From Methylophilaceae bacterium (GTDB lineage: Bacteria > Pseudomonadota > Gammaproteobacteria > Burkholderiales > Methylophilaceae), in the NCBI GenBank assembly GCA_905339275.1, contig CAJPFK010000001.1, positions 868,001-932,000 on the forward strand: 64,000 nucleotides of DNA, given 5' to 3'. Below are positions 25,981 to 36,701 of the stretch, in pieces. Each line of letters begins with the position of its first letter. Position 1 is the first letter of the stretch. Made by a program: the position numbers and the translations under genes. The notes beneath the pieces were generated by a model. It did not search any database. It saw only the letters and a program-made list of their open reading frames with translations, and was not told the DNA's origin.

Positions 25981-26865
25981 ATGAACGAACAAATTAAACC
26001 TTACCAATCTGTGGCTGCGATCGTTCTGGCTTTTTCGAGAGAAGAGGATCTCAAGAACGTCATCCACAACCTGAAAAATCAAACGAGAAAACCTGACGAA
26101 ATCATCGTGATTTTTCAAGGAACAAGCCCAAGTATTATTTCCTGGCTGGAACAGCAAACCGATATTACGGTTCATATGCAGGATAATGTAGGTAGTGCAG
26201 GCGGGTTCACAACCGGCATCAAAATGGCAATTGCCAAAGGACATCAATGGTTCTGGTTGTTTGATGACGATGCTGTGCCTGAAATCAATGCCTTGGAAGA
26301 GATGACGCATTGTAAATACTTTGACTCGGATCAGACCGGGTTTCTCAGTACAGTGGTCGTAAAACCGGATATGCAGGTTTATATGTCCCCCGCTGCAGAT
26401 GATGCAAACAAATGGTACGGTTCAGTGCTTGAAGATAAATGTGTGCCAGTGACATCATCCACCTGGATCGGGTGCATGGTGTCTGCCCGCGCGATCATCG
26501 ATTTCGGCCTGCCTGTCGAGGAGTTCTTTTTATACGATGAAGATGTGGAATTTACCACCAGGGTGGCGAGTGCAAGAAATTGCTACTGCGTTATCAGTAG
26601 TGTGACCGTACATTACCAGAAAGGGTTTTTTGATCCCTTTGCCTCAAAAGTCGACATGTTGAAGCATGGCTATTATGTGAGGAATCATTTTGCCACGATC
26701 AGATTGTCCAATAAGTCATTCATCAAGAAAACAGCAAGGATATGGCTCTGGTTTCTGGAGAATGCCTGGGAGATCAGTACCCGAAAGGTACCGCTAAGAA
26801 CCATTGTTCCTCTATTCAATGGCCTCTTTTTCTTCCGCCCGAAGATCAAGTTCATGAAAAATTGA
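25981..26865 (+). CDS. GT2-family glycosyltransferase (GlfT2/galactofuranosyl-like)
   Basis: A 294-residue GT-A-fold transferase. The N-terminal strand AAIVLAFSREEDLKNVIHNL, the QDNVGSAGGFTTGIKMA block and the metal-binding DDDAVPE (near residue 98) are features of the branch that includes galactofuranosyl and rhamnosyl transferases. FFLYDEDVEFTTR carries the likely catalytic acidic residue. Two start codons are adjacent (TTG 25978, ATG 25981); ATG is preferred with AGGAA just upstream. The gene follows the second flippase and ends before a strong bidirectional terminator. The sugar donor cannot be determined. Confidence 0.82.
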   Translation: MNEQIKPYQSVAAIVLAFSREEDLKNVIHNLKNQTRKPDEIIVIFQGTSPSIISWLEQQTDITVHMQDNVGSAGGFTTGIKMAIAKGHQWFWLFDDDAVPEINALEEMTHCKYFDSDQTGFLSTVVVKPDMQVYMSPAADDANKWYGSVLEDKCVPVTSSTWIGCMVSARAIIDFGLPVEEFFLYDEDVEFTTRVASARNCYCVISSVTVHYQKGFFDPFASKVDMLKHGYYVRNHFATIRLSNKSFIKKTARIWLWFLENAWEISTRKVPLRTIVPLFNGLFFFRPKIKFMKN

Positions 26866-26893
26866 CGTGTACCAATCGCAGACGGAAAAGCTC

Positions 26894-26928
26894 AAAAAAA
26901 ACAGGGCGCCTTGTGAGCGCCCTGTTTT
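26894..26928. terminator. Bidirectional rho-independent terminator
   Basis: ACAGGGCGC (26901-26909) pairs perfectly with GCGCCCTGT (26917-26925) around a 7-base loop. A-run on the left (26894-26900) and TTTT on the right serve both strands. It separates the convergent glycosyltransferase and DUF1996 genes. Confidence 0.9.
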
Positions 26929-26948
26929 AGTTGTGGATAGACTGACGA

Positions 26949-28589
<1,641 letters not shown>

Positions 28590-28673
28590 AAGTAACCAAT
28601 TTCCATAATAATTATCCCCGAATTACAAAGTTAAAATTACGTTATTGGTATTGAAATTTTTGTTATTTATTTA

Positions 28674-28702
28674 ATTATACGGCACGAACTTAAAAAAGTT
28701 AA
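28674..28702 (-). promoter_or_regulatory. Sigma-70-like promoter of the DUF1996 gene
   Basis: On the minus strand, TTAACT (28702-28697) and a perfect TATAAT (28679-28674) are separated by 17 bases. The start site should fall near 28667, leaving a 78-base AT-rich leader before the ATG at 28589. Confidence 0.6.
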
Positions 28703-28972
28703 GCATTGATTAGATATATAAAAAGATGTCAGTTTTTTGAATTAAAAAGATAAAACCATGTGTTTCACACGAACTGACTGTAATTGAAGCTTGCTTTTCG
28801 GGGTGGTATTCAATGAATACGGCTTGTCTGCCTGATCATTCAGGAAAATAATTGCCGAGAAGCCCATAAATAAAAACTGGTCATCCTACTCCTGGGATGA
28901 GTGATACATTTAAAGTTTCAATGTAAAAAAGACCGTAGCATCCGAATTTTTGAAATCATAAGGAGCTAAGGT

Positions 28973-29092
28973 ATGAAGCTTGCTTGCAAGGTTACGGGCT
29001 GGGGTGACTGTTGTCGGCCAGGGAGGTTCATGCCCGACTTGATATTGTGTTCTAAAGATAGCTATCGGAATTTGAATGTTCCGGGAGATTAA
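28973..29092 (+). CDS. Small ORF of 39 codons with a strong ribosome-binding site
   Basis: ATG 28973 follows AGGAG at 28961-28965 with ideal seven-base spacing. The predicted peptide begins MKLACKVTGWGDCCRPG and ends NVPGD; it has three cysteines in the first half, no membrane segment and no family that I recognise. It lies 60 bases before the next glycosyltransferase on the same strand and could be a leader peptide, a small protein, or a chance ORF. Evidence is limited to the ribosome-binding site and position. Confidence 0.35.
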   Translation: MKLACKVTGWGDCCRPGRFMPDLILCSKDSYRNLNVPGD

Positions 29093-29152
29093 AGTGTTTT
29101 CCCTTAAGTTTCATTAGCTTCTTAAATTTAAATAAATAATAAGAGAGATTTC

Positions 29153-30097
29153 ATGGATATTTCAGTCATTCTGGTCAGCTACAATACAGCGGAAATCACG
29201 AAAGTTTCACTGCAGCACTTGTTTGCCTCAAAACATGACCTGCAGATGGAAGTGTTCATCATCGATAATGCATCCAGGGATAACTCCGTTGAAGTGATCC
29301 GCAGTGCCTATCCTGAAATCCCGCTGATTGAGAACAAGGTGAATGTGGGATTCGGCCGCGCCAATAACCAGGCCCTCCCATTCATCACGGGGCGATATGT
29401 ATTGTTGCTGAACACGGATGCTTTTGTTGAGCCGGATACCATAGCCAAGACCGTAGCCTATATGGACGAACATCCCAAGTGCGGCATTCTTGGCGTCAAG
29501 CTCATTGGTGAAAATGGGGAATTACAGCCTTCCTGTCGTTATTTCCCTACGCCATGGCGAATTTTTTTGCATACTACCGGGCTGAATCGGTATTTCAGGC
29601 AGGTCCAGATGGTCGATGATATGGACTGGGGGCATGATTCGGTCAGGCAATGTGACTGGGTACCTGGGTGTTACTACCTGATTCGCAGGGAGGTCATTGA
29701 TCAGGTAGGTATGTTTGACCCGTTGTACTTCATGTACTGCGAGGAGGTGGATCACTGTTATGCAACGAAAAAAGCAGGATGGGATGTCACCTATTTTCCT
29801 GTGCCGGTAGTACATATCGGAGGGCAGAGTGCCAAGACTGACAGCCAGATATCCACTCATGGGCGGCAGATCAAGTCCCTGCAGATTGAGAGTGAATTGT
29901 TATATTTCCGTAAGAATCATGGGATGTCGGGCGTGCTTGCCCATCTTTTTCTGACCACGCTGGTCGATATTCTATTGGTCGTGAGGAATATCCTGCGGAT
30001 GGAGCCCATGGAAAAACTCATGACGTACATTAAAAATTCGTTTTTTGTCTGGAAAACATTTTTCCGTACGAATCTGGCGAAAAAATCAACTCGATAG
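29153..30097 (+). CDS. GT2-family glycosyltransferase (WbbL/rhamnosyltransferase-like)
   Basis: A 314-residue GT-A transferase. It opens with ISVILVSYNTAEITKVSL, continues with EVFIIDNASRDNSVE and NVGFGRANNQA, and has the DXD-like NTDAFVEPD near residue 85. GILGVKLIGENGELQPSCR and YFMYCEEVDHCYATKKAGW match the branch of rhamnosyl- and related transferases that extend undecaprenyl-PP-linked GlcNAc. ATG 29153 follows AGAGAGA at about 29142-29147. It heads a run of five closely spaced plus-strand genes (29153-32761). Donor sugar is a guess by family; no rml genes are present here. Confidence 0.85.
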   Translation: MDISVILVSYNTAEITKVSLQHLFASKHDLQMEVFIIDNASRDNSVEVIRSAYPEIPLIENKVNVGFGRANNQALPFITGRYVLLLNTDAFVEPDTIAKTVAYMDEHPKCGILGVKLIGENGELQPSCRYFPTPWRIFLHTTGLNRYFRQVQMVDDMDWGHDSVRQCDWVPGCYYLIRREVIDQVGMFDPLYFMYCEEVDHCYATKKAGWDVTYFPVPVVHIGGQSAKTDSQISTHGRQIKSLQIESELLYFRKNHGMSGVLAHLFLTTLVDILLVVRNILRMEPMEKLMTYIKNSFFVWKTFFRTNLAKKSTR

Positions 30098-30111
30098 GGA
30101 AACCACATTCC

Positions 30112-30630
30112 ATGTTTGATCATTTGCGCGAAGATTTAAAAGCGTACCGTGGAGACTGGGGAGCTCAAGGTTTCTGGGTCATGGCGGTTTACCGGTTCGG
30201 CCGCTGGCGTTATGGTGTGCGCCCGGCCATATTACGCAAGTTATGCTCGCTGATTTACAGGATATTGTACAAGTTCATCCAGATTGTCACAGGCATAGAA
30301 TTGCCTTGCGAGGCGGAGGTTGGCAGGCATTTCGTGATTGATCATTTCGGCGGTATCGTCATCAGCGGTTATGCCAGGTTTGGCGATAATTGCCGGATCC
30401 GGAATGGCGTTGTGGTCGGGCTGAAGAATGTTGAGGAGGTTGCGGCGCCCGTCATTGGCAACAATGTGGATATCGGGGCGGGTGCAAAGGTGTTGGGCAA
30501 CATCAGGATCGGCAATAATGTGCTGATCGGTGCCAATGCGGTAGTCATTACGGATGTCCCTGACAATGCAATTGCGGTTGGTGTTCCTGCCAGAATCAAA
30601 CTGAACAATAACAATCATCATGATGAATGA
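30112..30630 (+). CDS. Serine-acetyltransferase-like hexapeptide acyltransferase
   Basis: A 172-residue left-handed beta-helix enzyme of the CysE branch. The N-terminal helical part (LREDLKAYRGDWGAQGFWVMAVYRFG) is followed by the active-site region FVIDHFGGIVISGYARFGDN and hexapeptide repeats (NVDIGAGAKVLGNIRIGNNVLIGANAVV) ending in VPARIKL. It is shorter than housekeeping CysE and sits between two glycosyltransferases, with an 11-base overlap into the next gene. In exopolysaccharide loci such proteins more probably O-acetylate a sugar than make O-acetylserine; that is inference from context. Confidence 0.82.
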   Translation: MFDHLREDLKAYRGDWGAQGFWVMAVYRFGRWRYGVRPAILRKLCSLIYRILYKFIQIVTGIELPCEAEVGRHFVIDHFGGIVISGYARFGDNCRIRNGVVVGLKNVEEVAAPVIGNNVDIGAGAKVLGNIRIGNNVLIGANAVVITDVPDNAIAVGVPARIKLNNNNHHDE

Positions 30631-31618
30631 ACCTGAGTTGAATAACCGCGTGGGTGCGGTAGTGATCGGACGCAATGAGGGAGACCGCCTGGTTTGCTGT
30701 CTTCTGACAATGATAGAGCGGGTCAAGCTGATCGTTTATGTCGATTCCGGCTCCACCGACAATTCTCCCCAACGTGCGGCAGCCATGGGGGTCGAGGTGG
30801 TGGCACTGGACATGGGTATTCCGTTTACTGCCGCCCGGGCCAGAAATGAAGGGGTTGAGCACTTGCTGAAGCGTGCTCCCGATATTGGGTATATCCAGTT
30901 TGTGGATGGTGATTGCGAGATCGATGCAGGATGGATTTCCAAGGCATCGGCATTCCTGGATAGCCATCCGCAATATGCTGTGGTCTGCGGTCGGCGCAGG
31001 GAGCGCTACCCCGAGCATTCCATTTACAATATGATGTGTGATACCGAGTGGAATACTCCGGTTGGCGAAGCAAAATCCTGTGGCGGCGATGCCATGATGC
31101 GGGTCAGCGCATTTCGTGAGGTCGGCGGGTATCGTGCCGATTTGATTGCAGGCGAGGAGCCTGAGTTATGCATACGCTTGAGAAAAAAGCACTGGCGTAT
31201 CTGGCGTCTCGATGCGGAAATGACATTGCATGATGCTGCAATCACAAGATTTGGCCAGTGGTGGAGGCGTTCAATGCGGGCAGGCCATGCTTATGCAGAA
31301 GGTGCATGCCTGCATGGGGCATCACCAGAGCGTCACTGGGTCAAGGAGTCCATACGGTCATGGCTATGGGGCTTGTGGATTCCGGTGGTTGCGCTGCTTG
31401 CATCCATATTCTACGGAGCTGGCGCTTTTTTGATATTAGCCGTGTATCCGCTGCATATCTTTCGCCTTGGATTGCGGAACAAGTGGTCGTCGCAGGCTTA
31501 TCCGTGGGCCAGGGCATTTTTCAGCGTGGCCGGCAAATTTGCGGAAGTCTACGGCCAGTTGAAATTTCATCATAATCGATGGCTCGGTCGGGCTATAAAG
31601 CTTATCGAATATAAGTGA
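30620..31618 (+). CDS. GT2-family glycosyltransferase with C-terminal membrane segments
   Basis: A 332-residue transferase. GAVVIGRNEGDRLVCCL and VYVDSGSTDNSPQ form the nucleotide-binding part, QFVDGDCEIDAGW carries the metal-binding Asp-Gly-Asp, and GGYRADLIAGEEPELCIRLR is the likely catalytic-base block. One or two membrane helices (about residues 248-282) anchor it. Two ATG codons (30620 and 30623) overlap the previous stop codon, indicating translational coupling with the acyltransferase gene. Twelve bases separate it from the following GT4 gene. The sugar is unknown. Confidence 0.85.
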   Translation: MMNEPELNNRVGAVVIGRNEGDRLVCCLLTMIERVKLIVYVDSGSTDNSPQRAAAMGVEVVALDMGIPFTAARARNEGVEHLLKRAPDIGYIQFVDGDCEIDAGWISKASAFLDSHPQYAVVCGRRRERYPEHSIYNMMCDTEWNTPVGEAKSCGGDAMMRVSAFREVGGYRADLIAGEEPELCIRLRKKHWRIWRLDAEMTLHDAAITRFGQWWRRSMRAGHAYAEGACLHGASPERHWVKESIRSWLWGLWIPVVALLASIFYGAGAFLILAVYPLHIFRLGLRNKWSSQAYPWARAFFSVAGKFAEVYGQLKFHHNRWLGRAIKLIEYK

Positions 31619-31630
31619 CATAATCTGATA

Positions 31631-32761
31631 ATGACTACGAAAATCTCAGCATTCTACCCAAACTATTTCTACGAATCAGGTATTGCGTACGCAGCACTAT
31701 CTGTCGTTGAAGCAATGCAGTCCGAAAATATGAAATTGTCCTTGATGGGGATAGCCTCGAATCGTCACTATGGGAAACCCTTTTATCGAAATGCGTTACC
31801 GGATTGGTCAAAATCACTTTTTTATCGGTTTCTGAAAGACGCTCAAATCAAGCGTTTTTCTGAATTTCGCTTTTTGTACAGCTTGAAAGACCAGGACATT
31901 GCCTATTTATGGCCTGGGGTTTCTTTGGGGTTGTATAAAGAGATTCACAGGCGTGGGCACAAGATTATCAGGGAGGCCGTTAATACCCACCAGTCGAACA
32001 GCAAATCGATACTCGATGCAGAATATTCCAGGCTTGGTCTGAAGGCCACTCACGGAATTACTGCTGCAAATGTCGAGGAGGAGTCTGCAAAGCTGGAGCT
32101 GACTGATTATGTTTTTTCGTGCAGCCCGATGGTCACCCAATCACTATTGAATGCAGATGTGCCAAAGCAGAAAATATTGCAGACTTCATACGGATTGAAA
32201 GAAGCGGATATCCTGAAAATGGATAACGGCCGCAAGCCAGCCGTTGGGAATAACGTGACTGCAATATTCGTAGGCACTATTGGTGTGCGGAAAGGGCCGC
32301 ACCTGCTATTGGATTATTGGTGCCGTTCCGGGGTCCAGGGCAAGTTAAGGATTGTCGGAGACATACAACCCGAGGTGCGGCATATTATCGAGCCTTACCT
32401 GCGACGCCCGGATATTGAGCATGTTCCTTATGTCGATAATTTAAGCGACATATACGAACAAGCTGACATTTTTCTGCTGCCCAGCCTGGAAGAGGGCAGC
32501 CCGCTGGTTACTTACATGGCGCTTGGCGCGGGTCTTGCGTGTCTTGTAAGCCCGATGGGTGGCGGTGGAATTGTCGAGCACGGCAAACAAGGTTTGGTGA
32601 TGGACCCGCATGATGCAGAGTCCTGGATAGATGCGCTGCAGCGTGTGGCCGGGGACGCAGGCCTGCGCGAAGAGTTTTCCAGAAACGCATATCAGAAAGC
32701 GCCGGATTACTTATGGTCCCAAGTGGGGAAAAAGCGGGCACATCTTTTGCTGGATAATTAA
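31631..32761 (+). CDS. GT4-family glycosyltransferase
   Basis: A 376-residue GT-B transferase. The C-terminal Rossmann half contains VTAIFVGTIGVRKGPHLLLDYW, LRIVGDIQPEVR and the donor-binding region LPSLEEGSPLVTYMALGAGLACLVSP, with GIVEHGKQGLVMDP after it. The glutamates in this stretch correspond to the EX7E motif of retaining GT4 enzymes. The N-terminal half (ISAFYPNYFYESGIAY) is the acceptor domain. It is the last gene of the 29153-32761 run and is followed by a 156-base gap. Donor and linkage cannot be read. Confidence 0.85.
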   Translation: MTTKISAFYPNYFYESGIAYAALSVVEAMQSENMKLSLMGIASNRHYGKPFYRNALPDWSKSLFYRFLKDAQIKRFSEFRFLYSLKDQDIAYLWPGVSLGLYKEIHRRGHKIIREAVNTHQSNSKSILDAEYSRLGLKATHGITAANVEEESAKLELTDYVFSCSPMVTQSLLNADVPKQKILQTSYGLKEADILKMDNGRKPAVGNNVTAIFVGTIGVRKGPHLLLDYWCRSGVQGKLRIVGDIQPEVRHIIEPYLRRPDIEHVPYVDNLSDIYEQADIFLLPSLEEGSPLVTYMALGAGLACLVSPMGGGGIVEHGKQGLVMDPHDAESWIDALQRVAGDAGLREEFSRNAYQKAPDYLWSQVGKKRAHLLLDN

Positions 32762-32917
32762 CAACCGGATTAATCAGCATGTCCTGATCGGTAATAGTTA
32801 GTTGGAGGTCTGTACGTACTCGACGATAGGTAGCTCAATACGAGCATATTGAACATAAAGCGCGTAAATTATTGTTAATCGACACCTGGATTCCCAAACT
32901 TTGGTTTTGAGTTCTTT

Positions 32918-35050
32918 ATGATATTGAATATAGGTATTAATGAGGTGAGCGCTGTGGATGACAGGAAAAGCCACGCAGGAAATATTTCCAAGCTGATTAG
33001 CAATAATCGATATGCGATAGCTGAAGTTTATGCAAATGCGCTTTACCAGGCGCCGAGGTGGGTCGAATCGCTTGAGAAGGCTAAAGGGCATTGGGATGCA
33101 TTCCTGGCTGAGGAATTTGTTGCCTATGCGGATTATCTTTCAAAATACTTTGACGGGCAGGGTGATGCTTTTAAGCAACTGTTGATTGGCGAGAAAATCA
33201 AATCGCTTTATGACGTGTCGTTGAATGAGGAATCAAAGGTAAAGCAGGCGAATCTTGTATTTGACTCTGAGATTGCCGCATTTGAAAAGCTTTTGAGGCC
33301 CCAGTTAAACGAAGAGCAGTGGGATATTTTCTATAAGGAGCTTCTGGAAATCCATCATGTTTTGGTGGGAAAGCCGAAGCATAAGCAAAGAATCCTGTTT
33401 GTTGGCGATTGCCTGTTCCTGGATATCGTGCCTTTTATCGTAGGGCCGCTTCTCGAAGCTGGTATTTTCATCCAACCTGAATACCTGACATCCAAGAATC
33501 CTCACGAACTACGTGATGATTTACGCGCTTGCAGTTCAGAAAAATATGATTTGGTGTTTTTTAGTCCATTCACCTATGAATTCTCACTGCCACTTAACGA
33601 GCTTACGAGTTGGAGAAAGTCATTAATCAGTAAGCAGTATATTTCTGAAATTGCCCAAAAGGCGTGGAACGAAGCCGATGACACTATCAAGTTGATTGCT
33701 GATTTGTTTGATTGCCCGATACATGTTCACAGCGCATCATTCATTATTCGTGACGACAGTTATATTAAACGGTTTATTAAGAATAAATTAACTTCAAGAA
33801 ACCGTAACATTGCAAAAAAAGAACTCTTTAAACGTCTGGGTGAATGTATTGATAAGATCAATCAGGAAACCTTCCGGCATGTATTCGTTTTTGATGAAAC
33901 AGATTGTATAAAACCAGTGGGCGAGCAATACGCCGGCGCATATTTCTATACCAGCAACTTGCATCACCCCGCAGTGCTCGGGCGCATTTTCGCTCAGGCT
34001 TACCTGGATATCATCTTCACGAATGTGCACCTGTTCAAGAAAAAGCTGGTTATTTCCGATCTGGATAACACGTTATGGCATGGTGTTATTGGTGAAGGTG
34101 CTGTGACGCATCACCATGATCGCCAATTAATATTGAAACAGCTAAAAAACAAAGGCGTTGTATTAGCTATCAATTCAAAAAATGATCCTGTAAATGTCCA
34201 TTGGCAGAATGCAACCCTTTCAGAGAGCGATTTTGTATTTTCTGCAATTAGCTGGGCACCAAAGGTGCAGGCAATGAAGACGATCGAACATGAATTCAAT
34301 TTGAAAATGAAAAGCTTTGTATTTATCGATGATCGTAAAGATGAGCTGGAGTTGATGAGCCAGACATATCCGGAAATACTTTGTCTGGATGCGAACGATC
34401 CAAAAACCTGGCATCGGATCAGGCTCTGGCATGATCTATTGGAAGATGATTTGGAGATGGACCGGACTTTAATGTATAAGCAACGCGAGGAGAGAAAGGC
34501 TTATATCAAGGAAGATGTAACCTCCGAGGAGGATAGGGTTGCCATGTTTGCCTCGCTTGGGTTGCGGCTAAATATCAAGCGTCCGGAAGTTGCTGAATTG
34601 AAACGTGTTGCGGAATTGATAAACCGGACTAACCAATTCAACTTGCAAGTTACAAGAACTTCAGTGAAGGAAGTCACTGAATGGTATCAATCGAGTGATT
34701 ACATTATTCTGACGGGACAAACCGCCGATCGTTTTGGGGATATGGGCGTGACATGCATAGCCATTGCTCGATATATCAATCATGATTTGAACATCATTGC
34801 ATTCGTATTAAGTTGCCGGGTTTTTGGCTATCGTTTTGAGCATAGCGTCATGAATCATATCAAACGGCTTGCGGCTGAAAATGGCGCGAATCGTATTGTC
34901 GGCAATTATATTGCTTCGGCACAAAATGCCCCATGCAAGAATTTTCTGGCTGAGTGCGGTTTCCAGCAGGAGGGTGATAATTGGGTTTATGACTTGAATA
35001 TTCACCCGGAGCAAGATGCGGCCTGGTTAAGTGTTACTTTCAACAATTGA
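32918..35050 (+). CDS. FkbH-like HAD-IIIC phosphatase/GNAT fusion protein
   Basis: A 710-residue three-part protein. The first 370 residues include an SGNH-like region (RILFVGDCLFLDIVPFI). A HAD subfamily IIIC domain follows, with ISDLDNTLWHGVIGEG (nucleophile Asp381, Asp383) and FIDDRKDE (Asp471-Asp472). The last 160 residues form a GNAT-like domain (FNLQVTRTS, FVLSCRVFGYRFEHSVM). FkbH enzymes dephosphorylate 1,3-bisphosphoglycerate and load the glyceryl group onto an acyl carrier protein. No carrier-protein gene is visible nearby, so the acceptor may be different or encoded elsewhere. The gene is more AT-rich than manC downstream and stands alone between gaps of 156 and 181 bases, hinting at separate acquisition. 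Confidence 0.85.
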   Translation: MILNIGINEVSAVDDRKSHAGNISKLISNNRYAIAEVYANALYQAPRWVESLEKAKGHWDAFLAEEFVAYADYLSKYFDGQGDAFKQLLIGEKIKSLYDVSLNEESKVKQANLVFDSEIAAFEKLLRPQLNEEQWDIFYKELLEIHHVLVGKPKHKQRILFVGDCLFLDIVPFIVGPLLEAGIFIQPEYLTSKNPHELRDDLRACSSEKYDLVFFSPFTYEFSLPLNELTSWRKSLISKQYISEIAQKAWNEADDTIKLIADLFDCPIHVHSASFIIRDDSYIKRFIKNKLTSRNRNIAKKELFKRLGECIDKINQETFRHVFVFDETDCIKPVGEQYAGAYFYTSNLHHPAVLGRIFAQAYLDIIFTNVHLFKKKLVISDLDNTLWHGVIGEGAVTHHHDRQLILKQLKNKGVVLAINSKNDPVNVHWQNATLSESDFVFSAISWAPKVQAMKTIEHEFNLKMKSFVFIDDRKDELELMSQTYPEILCLDANDPKTWHRIRLWHDLLEDDLEMDRTLMYKQREERKAYIKEDVTSEEDRVAMFASLGLRLNIKRPEVAELKRVAELINRTNQFNLQVTRTSVKEVTEWYQSSDYIILTGQTADRFGDMGVTCIAIARYINHDLNIIAFVLSCRVFGYRFEHSVMNHIKRLAAENGANRIVGNYIASAQNAPCKNFLAECGFQQEGDNWVYDLNIHPEQDAAWLSVTFNN

Positions 35051-35231
35051 CAATCGGCTTCAAACTGCACGAGGCCATTGTTGCTTAAGCTGCAGCCAGC
35101 ATTCTTAATCCAGATTTCAGATAAATAATTGAGCCCACTCATTGGCGGGGAGGCTCCTGGACCAGGATGCGCTAAATGCCTTGAGGCTTGTTTATCGAGT
35201 GGCAGCAATTGAATAGAGAGGATTTCCGATA

Positions 35232-36641
35232 ATGATACAGCCGGTAATTATGGCGGGCGGTTACGGTACGCGCTTGTGGCCATTGTCCCGACAGTTGAAC
35301 CCGAAGCAGTTCCTGAAGCTGAATGGCGATACGACCATGCTGCAGGCGACGATTCAGCGGCTGGAAGGCATCGAACATGCGCCGCCCTGTATTATTTGTA
35401 ATGAGGAACATCGGTTCCTGGTGGCAGAGCAGTTGCGCCAGCTTGACCTTGCCGATGCTTCCATTTTGCTGGAGCCGGAAGGCCGCAATACGGCGCCGGC
35501 CATTGCATTGGCTGCATTGCAGGCGATACAGGGCGGAGAGGATCCTGTCCTGCTGGTGCTGGCTGCGGACCACTTGATCAGGAATGTTGCTGCTTTTCGT
35601 GACAGTATCCTGCGGGCTTTACCGATTGCAACTGCCGGGAAACTGGTTACCTTCGGCATTGTGCCGGATGCGCCCGAGACGGGTTATGGCTATATCCAGC
35701 GTGGGGACAGCCTCGAGCCGGGATTGTACGGATTCAGCGTGGCAAGGTTCGTCGAAAAGCCTGACATGGAAACCGCAAGCGGCTATATCGCATCAGGCGA
35801 TTATTTCTGGAACAGCGGCATGTTCATGTTCCGCGCCAGTGCCTATTTGAAAGCCTTGGAAATCTTGCAGCCGAAGATGCTGGCCGCGTGTCGCGAAGCG
35901 ATTGAAAAGGCAAAGCATGATCTGGATTTCATCCGGATCGATAAGGAATCCTTCGTTGCCTGCCCGAGCGAGTCCATCGACTACGCCATCATGGAAAAAA
36001 CCGATAGTGCAGTGATGGTGCCCATGGATGCGGAGTGGAGCGATATCGGTTCCTGGTCCGCCTTGTGGGATGTCAGCGAGAAAAACCATGACGGCAATGC
36101 CATTCGCGGTGATGTGCTGACGGTTTCTACCGGCAACAGCCTGATTCATGCAGAACATCGCCTGGTGGCTACGGTGGGGATCGATCACCTTGTGATCGTG
36201 GAGACCAAGGATGCGGTTCTGGTCGCGCACAAGGACATGGTGCAGTCCGTGAAGGATGTGGTGGCCATGATCAAGGAGCAGGGGCGCAGCGAATACGTCA
36301 GCCACCGAGAGGTTTATCGGCCCTGGGGCATGTACGATTCGATCGACCATGGTGAACGCTATCAGGTGAAACGCATTACCGTGAAACCTGGAGGCAAGCT
36401 TTCGGTGCAGATGCATCATCACCGCGCGGAACACTGGGTGGTGGTCAGCGGCACCGCCAAGGTGTTCAACAACGACAAGACTTATTTCGTTACTGAAAAC
36501 GAATCCACGTTCATTCCAATTGGCCAGATTCATTCACTGGAGAATCCGGGAAAGGTTCCGCTGGAGCTGATAGAAGTGCAATCCGGCGGCTACCTTGGTG
36601 AGGATGATATTGTCAGATTTGAAGACAAATACGGCCGCTGA
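35232..36641 (+). CDS. manC: Mannose-1-phosphate guanylyltransferase / mannose-6-phosphate isomerase
   Basis: Bifunctional type II enzyme of 469 residues that produces GDP-mannose. The nucleotidyltransferase half begins [23 protein letters not shown] and includes VEKPDMETA and [13 protein letters not shown]. The isomerase half is a C-terminal cupin with [40 protein letters not shown] and [13 protein letters not shown]. The ATG follows GAGAGGA at about 35217-35222. No phosphomannomutase is visible in the window. It heads a probable operon with two glycosyltransferases and a WecG-like enzyme, suggesting that mannose or a GDP-mannose-derived sugar is used. Confidence 0.95.
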   Translation: MIQPVIMAGGYGTRLWPLSRQLNPKQFLKLNGDTTMLQATIQRLEGIEHAPPCIICNEEHRFLVAEQLRQLDLADASILLEPEGRNTAPAIALAALQAIQGGEDPVLLVLAADHLIRNVAAFRDSILRALPIATAGKLVTFGIVPDAPETGYGYIQRGDSLEPGLYGFSVARFVEKPDMETASGYIASGDYFWNSGMFMFRASAYLKALEILQPKMLAACREAIEKAKHDLDFIRIDKESFVACPSESIDYAIMEKTDSAVMVPMDAEWSDIGSWSALWDVSEKNHDGNAIRGDVLTVSTGNSLIHAEHRLVATVGIDHLVIVETKDAVLVAHKDMVQSVKDVVAMIKEQGRSEYVSHREVYRPWGMYDSIDHGERYQVKRITVKPGGKLSVQMHHHRAEHWVVVSGTAKVFNNDKTYFVTENESTFIPIGQIHSLENPGKVPLELIEVQSGGYLGEDDIVRFEDKYGR

Positions 36642-36701
36642 TACGGCCTTTTACAATTCTACCCTTAACTTACTAAAATGCCATGATTTGAGTGAGAATC
36701 A

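Larger units (their letters stand above)
28590..29152. other. 563-base gap between divergent genes: promoter, hairpins and one small ORF
   Basis: The left third is AT-rich and carries the promoter of the DUF1996 gene. Three short perfect hairpins follow in about 95 bases: GTATTC/GAATAC (28806-28820), CCTGA/TCAGG (28831-28844) and TCATCC/GGATGA (28881-28900). A 39-codon ORF with a strong ribosome-binding site lies at 28973-29092. The remaining 60 bases before the next glycosyltransferase show nothing clear. A long structured leader for that gene is possible. Confidence 0.5.

Noticed and set aside
28973..29092. Cyclic-di-GMP riboswitch in the leader of the glycosyltransferase
   Set aside because: I looked for the GEMM consensus because EPS and EAL genes are nearby, but the conserved core is absent.
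35051..35231. Remnant gene in the gap between the FkbH-like gene and manC
   Set aside because: No frame shows a domain or a ribosome-binding site; only short open stretches occur.
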